Shown: positions 42,320 to 50,797 of the stretch, piece after piece | Layout of the letters: every line of letters starts with the position of its first letter | Position numbering within the stretch: position 1 is the stretch's first letter | From: CAZTTG01 sp964615935 | Lineage (GTDB): Bacteria > Planctomycetota > UBA1135 > GCA-002686595 | DNA length: 59,495 nt | Assembly: GCA_964615935.1 (NCBI GenBank) | Contig: CAZTTG010000034.1 | Span: forward strand, 1-59,495 | Reading direction: 5' to 3' | Program-made: the position numbers and the translations under genes | The notes under the pieces: model-generated | What the model was told of the DNA's origin: nothing | What the model saw: the letters and a program-made list of their open reading frames with translations, nothing else | The model's database searches: none

Positions 42320-42670
42320 CTACTCGCCCCACTTCCGGTCGTTGCGCACGTAGCTTCCGGCCTTGAAACCCTCGAAGTACACCTCCAGGAGGGGGTGGAG
42401 GACCTCCTGGCCGCTGAAGTCCTCCTCCAGGCTGGTCTCGGCGGCGTAGGTGACCTGGGGGGTGCCGTTCACCAGGACGTGGTACCAGGGCTGGTCCTTG
42501 GGCGGCTGGGTCTTGTTGGAGAGGTACCACTCCTCGGGGGCCTGGCACGCGGCATCGAGGTCGACGACCACGCCCCGGTAGCCGTAGCGCCGGTGATGCA
42601 CCAGCTGCCCTGGCGCGAAGCGCGCCGTCCCGTCGCCCTCGGGCCTCTCCTTGCGTCGGATCATGATCAT
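42320..42670 (-). CDS. hspQ: HspQ/YccV-like hemimethylated-DNA-binding domain protein
   Basis: A 116-residue protein. FAPGQLVHHRRYGYRGVVVD, QPWYHVLVNGTPQVTYAAE and GQEVLHPLLEVYFEGF match the HspQ (YccV) family almost along its whole length. HspQ binds hemimethylated DNA in vitro and modulates Lon proteolysis in enterobacteria; which role applies here is unknown. Two in-frame ATGs (42670 and 42664) follow an AGAGG; the first is chosen. It converges with the beta-sandwich protein gene, 33 bases from stop to stop. The 357 bases upstream (42671-43027) contain no gene, only promoter material for this gene and the divergent cytochrome operon. Confidence 0.9.
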   Translation of the reverse strand: MIMIRRKERPEGDGTARFAPGQLVHHRRYGYRGVVVDLDAACQAPEEWYLSNKTQPPKDQPWYHVLVNGTPQVTYAAETSLEEDFSGQEVLHPLLEVYFEGFKAGSYVRNDRKWGE

Positions 42671-42937
42671 GGCGCCTCTGCCCTCCGCTCGCCCGGCACC
42701 CGCGGGCCGGTCGGCTCTCGGCGCTCCTGATAGCTCGGATGCGAGCAGGGGGGCCGGCGCACGCCGCTCACCTCGAGGGCTCCCGGGATCGGCTGGACGA
42801 ATCGCCCGGACCGGTCCCGGCGCGCGGGCGGGCCCCCGGCGCGGGCCCGCTCCGGGCGCGCTCTCCCCGGGCCCCGGGGGGCCCCGCGCCAAAGGGGGCG
42901 GGCCGGCTGGCCCCTAATGGGATGCGCGCTATCATCC

Positions 42938-42978
42938 GATCTTCTTCTTCGTATCCAGATCTTCTTTTCCGCAATCCA
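42938..42978 (+). repeat. Imperfect 20-21-base direct repeat in the cytochrome operon leader
   Basis: Two adjacent copies start GATCTTCTT: GATCTTCTTCTTCGTATCCA (42938-42957) and a 21-base copy (42958-42978) with the same GATCTTCTT start and ATCCA end. They form a pyrimidine-rich, AT-rich island 50 bases before the HZS-alpha-like gene. A TATCAT just upstream (42930-42935) is a possible minus-10. The repeat could be an operator or a leader RNA element. Confidence 0.5.
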
Positions 42979-43027
42979 TGGAGCGGCGCGGGGCCCAGGG
43001 GCCGCGCGGTGGTGAGGACGAGCGTAT

Positions 43028-45025
43028 ATGCAGGCTGCGCCTAGCTGGTTTTCGTGGGCCGTGGCCCTCATCCTGGCCGGAGCCTCGGCGGCCCGGGCGC
43101 AGAGCGGCCCGGAGGCCGGGCTCCGGTGGCCCGTCGTCTTCGCCCGGCTGCCGATCGACGCGCCGGCGACCCGCGAGGCGGGACGGGCCGGGGGCGTGCT
43201 GCGGGCCGACCATGGCGAGGGCGCCCGGATCATGCGCCTGGAGACCGACGGCCGCCTGCGGACCCTGAGCGAGGGCTTCCACAGCGCCTGCGAGCTGGAC
43301 GTGTCCTTCGACGCGGAGCGAATCCTCTTCGCGGGCAAGCGGCGGGCCGGGGACGCCTGGAACGCCTTCGAGATGGGCGCCGACGGCGGCGGCCTGCGCC
43401 AGATCACCGCCGACATGGGCAACTGCCGCAGCCCCGCCTACCAGGCCACCCTCTACACCATCGTGTCCACCGAGCCCTGGTTCCAGGTCATGTTCGTCAG
43501 CGACCTGGCGGGGCGGATGAACGAGTACGGCTCGGGGGTCGCCACCCACCTGTACAGCTGCAAGCTGGACGGCAGCGGCCTGCGCGCGCTCACCGTCAAC
43601 CTCAGCGACGACTTCGACCCCTTCCTGATGAGCGACGGGCGCGTGCTCTACTCGGCCTGGCAGCGGATGGACCTGGAGCGCGGTCCGGGCGGGCGAGTGG
43701 CGCTCTTCGGCGTCAACACCGACGGGACCGACGGCGCGCTCTACGCCAGCAGTCAGCAGGCGCGGCTGCGGCACATGGCCTGCGAGACCACCGGCGGGCT
43801 GGTGGTCTTCGTGGAGGCCGATCGGGTCGGCTGGGACGGGGCCGGCCGGCTGGCCTGCGTGAGCATGCGGAGGCCCTCCTCGCCCTCGCGGCTCATCGAC
43901 GGCGGCGGGGACGCGCTGTACCACACGCCCTCCCCCCTCCCCGACGGAGCGCTGCTGGTCTCCCGCCGACCCGCCGACGGGAGCGGAGCCCACGGGATCT
44001 ACCGGGTCGATCCCGAGTCCGGGCGGGCGGTGGCCGTGCTGGTGGACGACGCCCACCACGACCTGCACGCGCGCGTCCTCGCGCCGCGGCCCCGGCCGGA
44101 CGGGCGCAGCAGCAGCGTCAACGAGGAGATCCCCACCGGCAAGCTGTACTGCCTGGACGTCCACTGGATCGAACCGGAGTTCCGGGAGCACCTCGAGCCG
44201 GGCACCATGAAGCAGCTCCGGGTCATCGAGGGGGTTCCCCTTTCGCCCGAGGATCGCTCGGTCTACCTGCCGGAGGAGGAGCGGAGCGCTCCGGGGGGGC
44301 CGGGCTCCTCGGAGCTGGGCCTGCCCCCCATCGTGCAGAAGCGACTCCTGGGCCTGGTCCCGATCGAGGAGGACGGCTCCTTCCAGGTGGAGATCCCGGC
44401 CAACGCCCCAATCCAGCTCCAGACCCTGGACGAGGACGGGCTGGCCCTCTTCAGCTGCGGCTGGATCTGGGCCAAGAACCGCGAGTGGCGCGGGTGCATC
44501 GGCTGCCACGAGGATCCCGAGCTGGTCCCCGAGAACCGCTACGTCCTGGCGGTCCAGAAGCCGGCCATGCGCCTCCTGCTGCCGCCCGAGCGGCGCCGCA
44601 CGGTGGACTTCCGCCGGGACGTCATGCCCATCGTCACCGCCCGCTGCGCCGGCTGCCACGACGGGCGCGAGGAGCGGCCCGATCTCACCGACGGGGCCGC
44701 GCCCCCCTTCAACCGGGCCTACCGCACCCTGCTCGCGGCCCCCGAGGAAGGGGCGCCGGACGAGCCCGCGCGCGGCCGCTGGGTTCACCCGGGACGGGCC
44801 CGCACCAGCCCCCTGGTGTGGATGCTCTTCGGCCGCAACTGCGCCCGCCCGTGGGATCGGGAGTACGCGCCGGACGCGGTCGTTCCCACCATGCCACCGC
44901 CCCGGGCCACCGCGCTGACCGAGGCGGAGCGGCGCCTCCTCGTGGAGTGGATCGATCTGGGCGCCCACTGGGACGGCGCGACGGGCGAGGACCGTGGTGA
45001 AGAACGCGAAGGAGACGCGCGATGA
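43028..45025 (+). CDS. Secreted dihaem protein, hydrazine-synthase-alpha-like/TolB-like propeller
   Basis: A 665-residue exported protein; the signal is WFSWAVALILAGASAARAQ. A TolB-like propeller occupies about residues 40-340 (DGRLRTLSEGFHSACELDVS; LFAGKRRAGDAWNAFEMGAD). The segment EDGSFQVEIPANAPIQLQTL followed by DEDGLALFSCGWIWAKN and haem motif CIGCH (about 490) matches the middle domain of the hydrazine synthase alpha subunit family. A second haem motif CAGCH lies near 540, followed by a c-type cytochrome tail. The family is widespread in non-anammox bacteria, so hydrazine synthesis is not implied; an electron-transfer or small-molecule oxidoreductase role is likely. It is the first gene of a seven-gene extracytoplasmic operon; its stop overlaps the next start (ATGA). 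Confidence 0.9.
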   Translation: MQAAPSWFSWAVALILAGASAARAQSGPEAGLRWPVVFARLPIDAPATREAGRAGGVLRADHGEGARIMRLETDGRLRTLSEGFHSACELDVSFDAERILFAGKRRAGDAWNAFEMGADGGGLRQITADMGNCRSPAYQATLYTIVSTEPWFQVMFVSDLAGRMNEYGSGVATHLYSCKLDGSGLRALTVNLSDDFDPFLMSDGRVLYSAWQRMDLERGPGGRVALFGVNTDGTDGALYASSQQARLRHMACETTGGLVVFVEADRVGWDGAGRLACVSMRRPSSPSRLIDGGGDALYHTPSPLPDGALLVSRRPADGSGAHGIYRVDPESGRAVAVLVDDAHHDLHARVLAPRPRPDGRSSSVNEEIPTGKLYCLDVHWIEPEFREHLEPGTMKQLRVIEGVPLSPEDRSVYLPEEERSAPGGPGSSELGLPPIVQKRLLGLVPIEEDGSFQVEIPANAPIQLQTLDEDGLALFSCGWIWAKNREWRGCIGCHEDPELVPENRYVLAVQKPAMRLLLPPERRRTVDFRRDVMPIVTARCAGCHDGREERPDLTDGAAPPFNRAYRTLLAAPEEGAPDEPARGRWVHPGRARTSPLVWMLFGRNCARPWDREYAPDAVVPTMPPPRATALTEAERRLLVEWIDLGAHWDGATGEDRGEEREGDAR

Positions 45026-46647
45026 GCTGTGTCCTGATCCTGCTGGCCTCGCTGCTGGCCGACCCGCAGGCCGAGGCGGCGGAGCAGCCGGCCCTGCCGA
45101 CCTTCGAGAACGTCACCGAGCAGGCGGGTATCCGCTTCGAGCATAGCTTCGGCGACCACAACCTGAGCAACATCGTGGAGGGGACCGGGCCTGGCGGGGT
45201 CTTCTTCGACTACGACGGCGACGATTTGCTGGACATCTACCTGCTCAACGGCTGCTGGACCAAGGGGGTCAGCGAGAACAAGGGCCGGGATCTGCGCGGG
45301 GAGCTCCACAACGCCCTCTACCGGAACCTGGGCGACGGCACCTTCGAGGACGTGACCGCCGAGGCCGGGGTGGGCGACGACGGCTTCGGCATGGGCGCCT
45401 CGGCGGCGGACTACGACGGGGACGGGGACCTCGACCTGTACGTCCTGAACTACGGCAAGAACGTCCTCTACCGCAACGATGGGAACGGGCTGTTCACCGA
45501 CGTGACCGAGAAGTCCGGCCTGGGCGACCCGCTGTGGAGCCTCTCGGCCCCCTGGTTCGACTACGACCGGGACGGCGATCTCGACGTGTACGTGGCCAAC
45601 TACCTGGAATACGACGCGGGCAAGTTCAAGGACGTCTACGCGGCGCAGAACTACCCAGGCCCGCTGAGCTACCGGGGACTGCCCGATCGGCTGTACCGCA
45701 ACGAGGGCGACGGTACCTTCAAGGACGTCACCCGAGAGGCGAAGATGTACTTCGAGAACGGCCGGGCCATGAGCGCCGTGGCCACCGACCTGGACGACGA
45801 CGGGTGGATCGACGTGTACGTGGCCAACGACGCCATGTCGAACTACTTCTTCGTCAACGGCGGCGAGGGCGTCTTCGAGGAGGACGCCGAGCTGAGGGGA
45901 CTGGCCTTCGGCGAATCGGGGCAGGGGGCCTCCTCCATGGGGCCGGTGGTGGGGGACGTGGACCGCGACGGCGGGCTCGACCTCTACATCCCGGACATGA
46001 ACTACGGCTGCCTCCTGCTGAACCAGGGGGTGACCTTCGAGGACGTGACCTCGCCGCACGGGCTGGCGGTGATCTGCGGCCAGTACACCGGCTGGGGCGG
46101 CGGGCTCTTCGACTACGACAACGACGGCTGGACCGACGTGTTCGTGGCCAACGGAAACGCCCACCACGAGTACACCGAGGAGGACGTCCTGGCGCGCAAC
46201 GACGGCCAGGGCCGCTTCATCGACGTGGCCGACCAGTCCGGCGCCTACTTCCGCGAGAAGCACGTGGGGCGCGGAGCCGCCTTCGCCGACTACGACAACG
46301 ACGGCGACGTGGACGTGCTGGTCCTGAACCTGGGCGGCCCGGCCCTCCTGCTGCGCAACGACGGCGGCAACCGCAACCACTGGCTGAAGGTGGTCCCCAG
46401 GCTGCCCGGGGGCAAGCTCGACGCCATCGGCGCAAGGGTGACCGTCACCGCCGGCAAGGCGCGGATGGTCCGGGAGGTGTTCGGCGTGACCGGCTACCTC
46501 TCCCAGAGCGACCATCGGGCCCACTTCGGTCTGGGCCGGGCATCCAAGGTGGATTCGGTCGAGATCCGCTGGCCGGACGGCAGCAAACAGAAGCTGGACG
46601 ACGTGAAGGCCGACCAGATCCTGACCGTGGTCCAGGAAACCGAGTAG
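45022..46647 (+). CDS. CRTAC1/ASPIC-UnbV seven-bladed FG-GAP/VCBS protein
   Basis: A 541-residue secreted protein. After a short signal (MSCVLILLASLLADPQAEAA) there are seven calcium-loop repeats: DYDGDDLLDIYLLNG, DYDGDGDLDLYVLN, DYDRDGDLDVYVAN, DLDDDGWIDVYVAN, DVDRDGGLDLYIPD, DYDNDGWTDVFVAN and DYDNDGDVDVLVLN. It ends in the ASPIC/UnbV domain (NHWLKVVPRLPGGKLDAIG; DSVEIRWPDGSKQKLDDV). The architecture matches CRTAC1-like proteins, which are common next to multihaem cytochromes and TPR genes in planctomycetes and acidobacteria. No catalytic activity is known; it may scaffold cytochromes or bind polysaccharide. It overlaps the dihaem gene by four bases and precedes the multihaem gene by 14. 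Confidence 0.93.
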   Translation: MSCVLILLASLLADPQAEAAEQPALPTFENVTEQAGIRFEHSFGDHNLSNIVEGTGPGGVFFDYDGDDLLDIYLLNGCWTKGVSENKGRDLRGELHNALYRNLGDGTFEDVTAEAGVGDDGFGMGASAADYDGDGDLDLYVLNYGKNVLYRNDGNGLFTDVTEKSGLGDPLWSLSAPWFDYDRDGDLDVYVANYLEYDAGKFKDVYAAQNYPGPLSYRGLPDRLYRNEGDGTFKDVTREAKMYFENGRAMSAVATDLDDDGWIDVYVANDAMSNYFFVNGGEGVFEEDAELRGLAFGESGQGASSMGPVVGDVDRDGGLDLYIPDMNYGCLLLNQGVTFEDVTSPHGLAVICGQYTGWGGGLFDYDNDGWTDVFVANGNAHHEYTEEDVLARNDGQGRFIDVADQSGAYFREKHVGRGAAFADYDNDGDVDVLVLNLGGPALLLRNDGGNRNHWLKVVPRLPGGKLDAIGARVTVTAGKARMVREVFGVTGYLSQSDHRAHFGLGRASKVDSVEIRWPDGSKQKLDDVKADQILTVVQETE

Positions 46648-46661
46648 GGAGCGCAGAGCAC

Positions 46662-49529
46662 ATGCTTCGGATGATCACCTTCGCGACGGTTGCGGCCCTC
46701 TGGCTCTCGATCCCGCTGCGGGGTCAGGAATCGGGAGTCGCCGACGACCACCCGGTCTACGTGGGCACGCAGGTGTGCACGGGCTGCCACTTCGGAGCGG
46801 ACGCGGGGCACCAGTTCAGCCTGTGGCGCACCCACCCGCACTCCCTGGCCTACGCCTCCCTGTGGAACGAGGACTCCAAGAAGATCGCCCGGCTCAGCGG
46901 CATCCCCGAGGAACCCCAGGAGGCGGCCATGTGCCTGGGCTGCCACGCCACCGCCTGGGACACCGAGGACTGGGAGCGCGACGACACCTTCCGCTTCGAG
47001 GACGGGGTGCAGTGCGAGCGCTGCCACGGCCCCGGCAGCGAGTACGCGCACGCCGAGATCATGACCGATTCGGTGAAGGCCAAGGCGAACGGGCTGCAGA
47101 CCCCCACCGAGCACGACTGCATGATGTGCCACAAGGTGAAGGGGTCCCATGTGGCGGTCCTGGGCACGCCCGACTTCGACGTCGAGGCCGCGATGGAGCG
47201 CCTGGCCCACCCCATCCCCCGGCGCGGGGGCACGCCCGTGGATCCCCGCTCGAGGCCCGCGGGCGCCGGCGGCGGCGACCTGCCCGCCTTCACCGGCACG
47301 ATGGCCTGCGCCGAGTGCCACGCGGGGCCGCAGATGGGCTACCAGTTCAGCCGCTGGCGGATGAGCCCTCACGCGCGGGCCTTCGCCGCGCTGGCCACGC
47401 CGGCCAGCTACGAGCTCGCCCGCGAGGCCGGCGTGCGGGGCAACCCCCAGGAGGCCGAGCAGTGCCTCGCCTGCCACGCCCCCGGGACCGACGAGCCCGC
47501 CCATCGCCTCCTGGCGGGCTTCGATCCCACCGAGGGGGTGCAGTGCGAGAGCTGCCACGGCGCGGGCAGCGCCTACTCGGCCGAGGCCATCATGCGCGAC
47601 CCGGCGGCCGCCATGCAGAACGGCCTGAAGGCCGTCAGCGAGGAGACCTGCCTCGGCTGCCACGGGGACGCCCACGGCAAGCCCTTCGACTACCAGAGCG
47701 CCCTCGAGAAGATCGCCCACCCGACGCGGCTGGAGCGGACCGCCCTGGGGCCGCGGTACAAGACCCCGCTGAACCTGGCCCTGTCCCCCGACGGCGAGGA
47801 GCTGTACGTGGCCTGCGAGGCCTCGAGCTCGGTGATCATCATCGACGCGGTCTCGCGGCGGGTGACGGGCGAGATCGAGGTGGGCCGCCAGGCCACCGAC
47901 GTGGTCTTCAGCCCCGACGGCCGGCGCGCCTTCGTGAGCAACCGCCTGGACGACACCGTGTCGGTGATCGACGTGGAGGCCCGGGCGGTGGTGGACACCC
48001 TGGCGGTGGGGGACGAGCCCCACGGGGTGATGCTGGACGCCGAGGGGCGCCTCCTGTACGTGCTCAACACCGCCTCCGATTGCGTCTCGGTCTTCGACGC
48101 GCAGACCCTGGAGGAGCTGCGCCGCCTGCCCGCCAGCCGGGCCCCCTGGGCCCTGGCCCGCTCGCCCGACGGCGCGCTGATCGCGGCCACCAACACCCTG
48201 TCGCGCTTCGTGCCCTTCCGCGAGACCTCGGTGTCCGAGGTGACCCTGATCGACGCCGCGCGGGGGAGGGTGATCGACCGGATCGACGTCCCCCACGCCA
48301 ACCTCTGCATGGGCATCGACTGGCACCCCGACGGCAGCTTCGCCCTGATCACCCTGGATCGCACCAAGAACCTGGTGCCCATGACGCGGCTCCTGCAGGG
48401 CTGGACCATCACCAACGGCCTGGGAATCATCTGGCGCGAGGGGCGGGTGGATCAGGTCCTCCTGGACGAGCCCGATCGGTGCTTCGCGGACCCCACCGAC
48501 GTGGCCATCAGCCCCGACGGCCGCTGGGCCTTCGCCACCAGCTCGGGCACCGACCGCGTGGCCGCGGTCGAGGTCGAGAAGCTGGTCTCGCTGATCGAGG
48601 GCGCCTCGGATTACGAGCGCGAGCACGTGCTCCCCAATCACCTGGGCAAGCCGACCGAGTTCGTCGCCGCGCACATCCCCACCGGACGCAGCCCGCGGGG
48701 CGTGGTCTTCACATCCGACAGCCGGACGGCCTTCGTGGCCAACGCCTTCGACGATTCGGTGACGGTCATCGACGTGGGCTCGCTCTCGGTGGAGAACACC
48801 ATCGACCTGGGGGGCTCGAAGGAAATCGACCTGGTCCGCCGGGGCGAGCGGCTCTTCCACAGCGCCGACGTCACCTTCCACCGCCAGTTCTCCTGCCATA
48901 CCTGCCACCCCGACGGCCACGTCGACGGCATCACCTACGACATCGAGCCGGATGGGATCGGGATCAGCCCGGTGGACAACCGCACCCTGCGGGGCATCTT
49001 CGACACGGCCCCCTTCAAGTGGGAGGGCACCAACCCCAGCCTGGAGCGCCAGTGTGGCCCCCGGCTGGCGGTCTTCTTCACCCGCATCGACCCCTTCGAG
49101 CCGGACGAGCTGGCGGCCCTGACCGAGTACATCCGCACCATCCCCCGGCCGCCCAACCGCTACCGCCCCCTGGGAGGCGAGCTGACCGCCGCGCAGCGCC
49201 GCGGCCGGGCGGCCTTCATGCGCACCCGCACCAATGACGGCCGGCTCATCCCTCCCCAGCAGCGCTGCGTCACCTGCCACTTCCCGCCCCTCTACACCGA
49301 CCGCGAGGTTCACGACGTCGGCACCAAGATGCCCATGGACCGCGATGCCGAGTTCGACGTCCCTCACCTGAGCAACATCTACGACTCGGCGCCCTACCTG
49401 CACAACGGCATCTCCGAGACGCTGGAGGAGATCTGGACCCGGTACAACCCCTACGACCAGCACGGGGTGACCAACGACATGACCAAGGATCAGCTCAACG
49501 ATCTGATCGAGTACATCAAGACCCTGTGA
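46662..49529 (+). CDS. Ten-haem cytochrome: duplicated c554-like modules, YVTN propeller, MauG/CCP-like domain
   Basis: A 955-residue exported multihaem protein; the signal is FATVAALWLSIPLRGQ. Ten CxxCH motifs start near residues 39, 91, 118, 153, 216, 268, 295, 330, 745 and 869. The first eight form two clearly homologous tetrahaem modules (about 35-160 and 212-340) of cytochrome c554 type. Both carry the pattern CxxCH..YQF/HQFS.WR..PH..A, then QEA..CLxCHA, GVQCExCHGxGS and a final CxxCH. Residues about 355-730 are a YVTN/lactonase-like propeller (LALSPDGEELYVACEASSSV; VFSPDGRRAFVSNRLDDTV). The C-terminus with two haems resembles a dihaem cytochrome c peroxidase/MauG domain (FSCHTCHPDGHVDG; CVTCHFPPLYTD; PYLHNGI). 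It should carry electrons over a long chain to or from a catalytic dihaem end. Substrate unknown. Confidence 0.94.
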   Translation: MLRMITFATVAALWLSIPLRGQESGVADDHPVYVGTQVCTGCHFGADAGHQFSLWRTHPHSLAYASLWNEDSKKIARLSGIPEEPQEAAMCLGCHATAWDTEDWERDDTFRFEDGVQCERCHGPGSEYAHAEIMTDSVKAKANGLQTPTEHDCMMCHKVKGSHVAVLGTPDFDVEAAMERLAHPIPRRGGTPVDPRSRPAGAGGGDLPAFTGTMACAECHAGPQMGYQFSRWRMSPHARAFAALATPASYELAREAGVRGNPQEAEQCLACHAPGTDEPAHRLLAGFDPTEGVQCESCHGAGSAYSAEAIMRDPAAAMQNGLKAVSEETCLGCHGDAHGKPFDYQSALEKIAHPTRLERTALGPRYKTPLNLALSPDGEELYVACEASSSVIIIDAVSRRVTGEIEVGRQATDVVFSPDGRRAFVSNRLDDTVSVIDVEARAVVDTLAVGDEPHGVMLDAEGRLLYVLNTASDCVSVFDAQTLEELRRLPASRAPWALARSPDGALIAATNTLSRFVPFRETSVSEVTLIDAARGRVIDRIDVPHANLCMGIDWHPDGSFALITLDRTKNLVPMTRLLQGWTITNGLGIIWREGRVDQVLLDEPDRCFADPTDVAISPDGRWAFATSSGTDRVAAVEVEKLVSLIEGASDYEREHVLPNHLGKPTEFVAAHIPTGRSPRGVVFTSDSRTAFVANAFDDSVTVIDVGSLSVENTIDLGGSKEIDLVRRGERLFHSADVTFHRQFSCHTCHPDGHVDGITYDIEPDGIGISPVDNRTLRGIFDTAPFKWEGTNPSLERQCGPRLAVFFTRIDPFEPDELAALTEYIRTIPRPPNRYRPLGGELTAAQRRGRAAFMRTRTNDGRLIPPQQRCVTCHFPPLYTDREVHDVGTKMPMDRDAEFDVPHLSNIYDSAPYLHNGISETLEEIWTRYNPYDQHGVTNDMTKDQLNDLIEYIKTL

Positions 49530-49540
49530 GGTTCAGATCC

Positions 49541-50779
49541 ATGAGAACGGCAGCGAGACGGAACCTCACATTGGCGGCGAGCCTGGCCCTGGCCGGCCTC
49601 GGAGCGGCCGGCTGCGCCAGCCCGCCGGAGCCGGCGGGTGAGACGCCGGCCGCCTCGGGAGAGAGCGCCGCCCCCGCGGCCGCGGTGGAGGCCGCCGGCC
49701 CGCGCGCGGACGATCCCGGCCTGCCCTACGTCTACACGCGGTGGGAGCAGTACACCACCGCGGACGGTCTCCCCAACGACCACGTCTTCGCCGTGAAGGT
49801 GGACGGGGACGACGTGTGGATCGGCACCGAGGAGGGGCTGGCCCGCCTGAAGAAGTCCACCGGCGAGATCCAGAGCTGGGGCGAGGAGGACGGCCTGCCC
49901 TGGCGGGTGGTGGGGGCCATCGACGTCGACCCCGAGAGCGGGGACGTGTGGCTGGGCCTCTTCGGAGGCGGCCTGGCGCGCTTCAGCGGCGGGCGCTTCG
50001 ACCACTGGCACCAGCTCAACAGCGGGCTGGTCAACGACGTGGTCTACGGGGTGTGCGTGGAGAACGACAACGTCTGGGCCGCCACCACCGCCGGCGCCAG
50101 CCGCTACGACACGGTCACCGGCGAGTGGACGATCTTCACCGAGAAGAACGCCCCCATGGAGGAGATCTGGAACTACGGCTGCAGCTATGACGACGGCCTG
50201 CTCTACCTGGCCGTGTGGGGCAGCGGGATCCTGGAGTACGACGTGGAGCGGGGCACCTGGAAGGACTACCTCGACCCCGACGGGGAGATGGAGATCGACC
50301 TGTACCGCGACGACGGCATCGTCCACGTCATCACCACCGGGGTGACCTACGTGGAGAAGACCCTGTGGGTGGGCACCTACTTCGGGGCCTGTCGCTACGA
50401 CGGGCGGCACTGGCGGGGCTTCTACGCCCACGAGTGCGGCCTGCCCAGCGACTTCGTCAACGCCACCCGCGGTCGCAGCGCCGACGAGGCCTGGTACTGC
50501 ACCGACAAGGGCCTGGGCGTGGTGGCCGACTTCCCCAGCGACACCTGGGTGACCTACTCCACCAACCACGAGACCCACACCGGCAAGGCGGTGATCCAGC
50601 GCGGGACCGAGGTGCTGGCCGAGCTGGAGACCTCGCCCAACCTGCCCCACAACTACACGCTGTGGGCGGACTTCGACGGAACCGACGTGTGGGTGGGAAC
50701 ATCCAAGGGGCTGGGCCGCGCCATCGGCGAGGGCTACTACCCCGGCCTGCGCGCCGCCGACGACACGAAAGAACGATAG
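49541..50779 (+). CDS. Reg_prop-type beta-propeller lipoprotein
   Basis: A 412-residue lipoprotein. LTLAASLALAGLGAAGCAS carries a lipobox, followed by an alanine/proline-rich linker. The body repeats the two-component-regulator propeller pattern: TTADGLPNDHVFAVKVDGDD with VWIGTEEGLARL, then GDVWLGLFGGGLARFSGG, NVWAATTAGASRYD, LWVGTYFGACRYDG and DVWVGTSKGLGRA. Such repeats usually form sensor or binding propellers; no histidine-kinase part follows, so this is a stand-alone surface or periplasmic propeller. ATG 49541 is used because GAGG lies nine bases before it. A GTG at 49526 overlapping the cytochrome stop is also in frame. It is the fourth gene of the operon. Confidence 0.88.
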   Translation: MRTAARRNLTLAASLALAGLGAAGCASPPEPAGETPAASGESAAPAAAVEAAGPRADDPGLPYVYTRWEQYTTADGLPNDHVFAVKVDGDDVWIGTEEGLARLKKSTGEIQSWGEEDGLPWRVVGAIDVDPESGDVWLGLFGGGLARFSGGRFDHWHQLNSGLVNDVVYGVCVENDNVWAATTAGASRYDTVTGEWTIFTEKNAPMEEIWNYGCSYDDGLLYLAVWGSGILEYDVERGTWKDYLDPDGEMEIDLYRDDGIVHVITTGVTYVEKTLWVGTYFGACRYDGRHWRGFYAHECGLPSDFVNATRGRSADEAWYCTDKGLGVVADFPSDTWVTYSTNHETHTGKAVIQRGTEVLAELETSPNLPHNYTLWADFDGTDVWVGTSKGLGRAIGEGYYPGLRAADDTKER

Positions 50780-50797
50780 GAAGGGCGGGAAGACGAC

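Noticed and set aside
43028..45025. Genuine hydrazine synthase/anammox metabolism
   Set aside because: Only the alpha-like domain is present, with no beta/gamma subunits, hydrazine dehydrogenase or other anammox genes. The family is broad.
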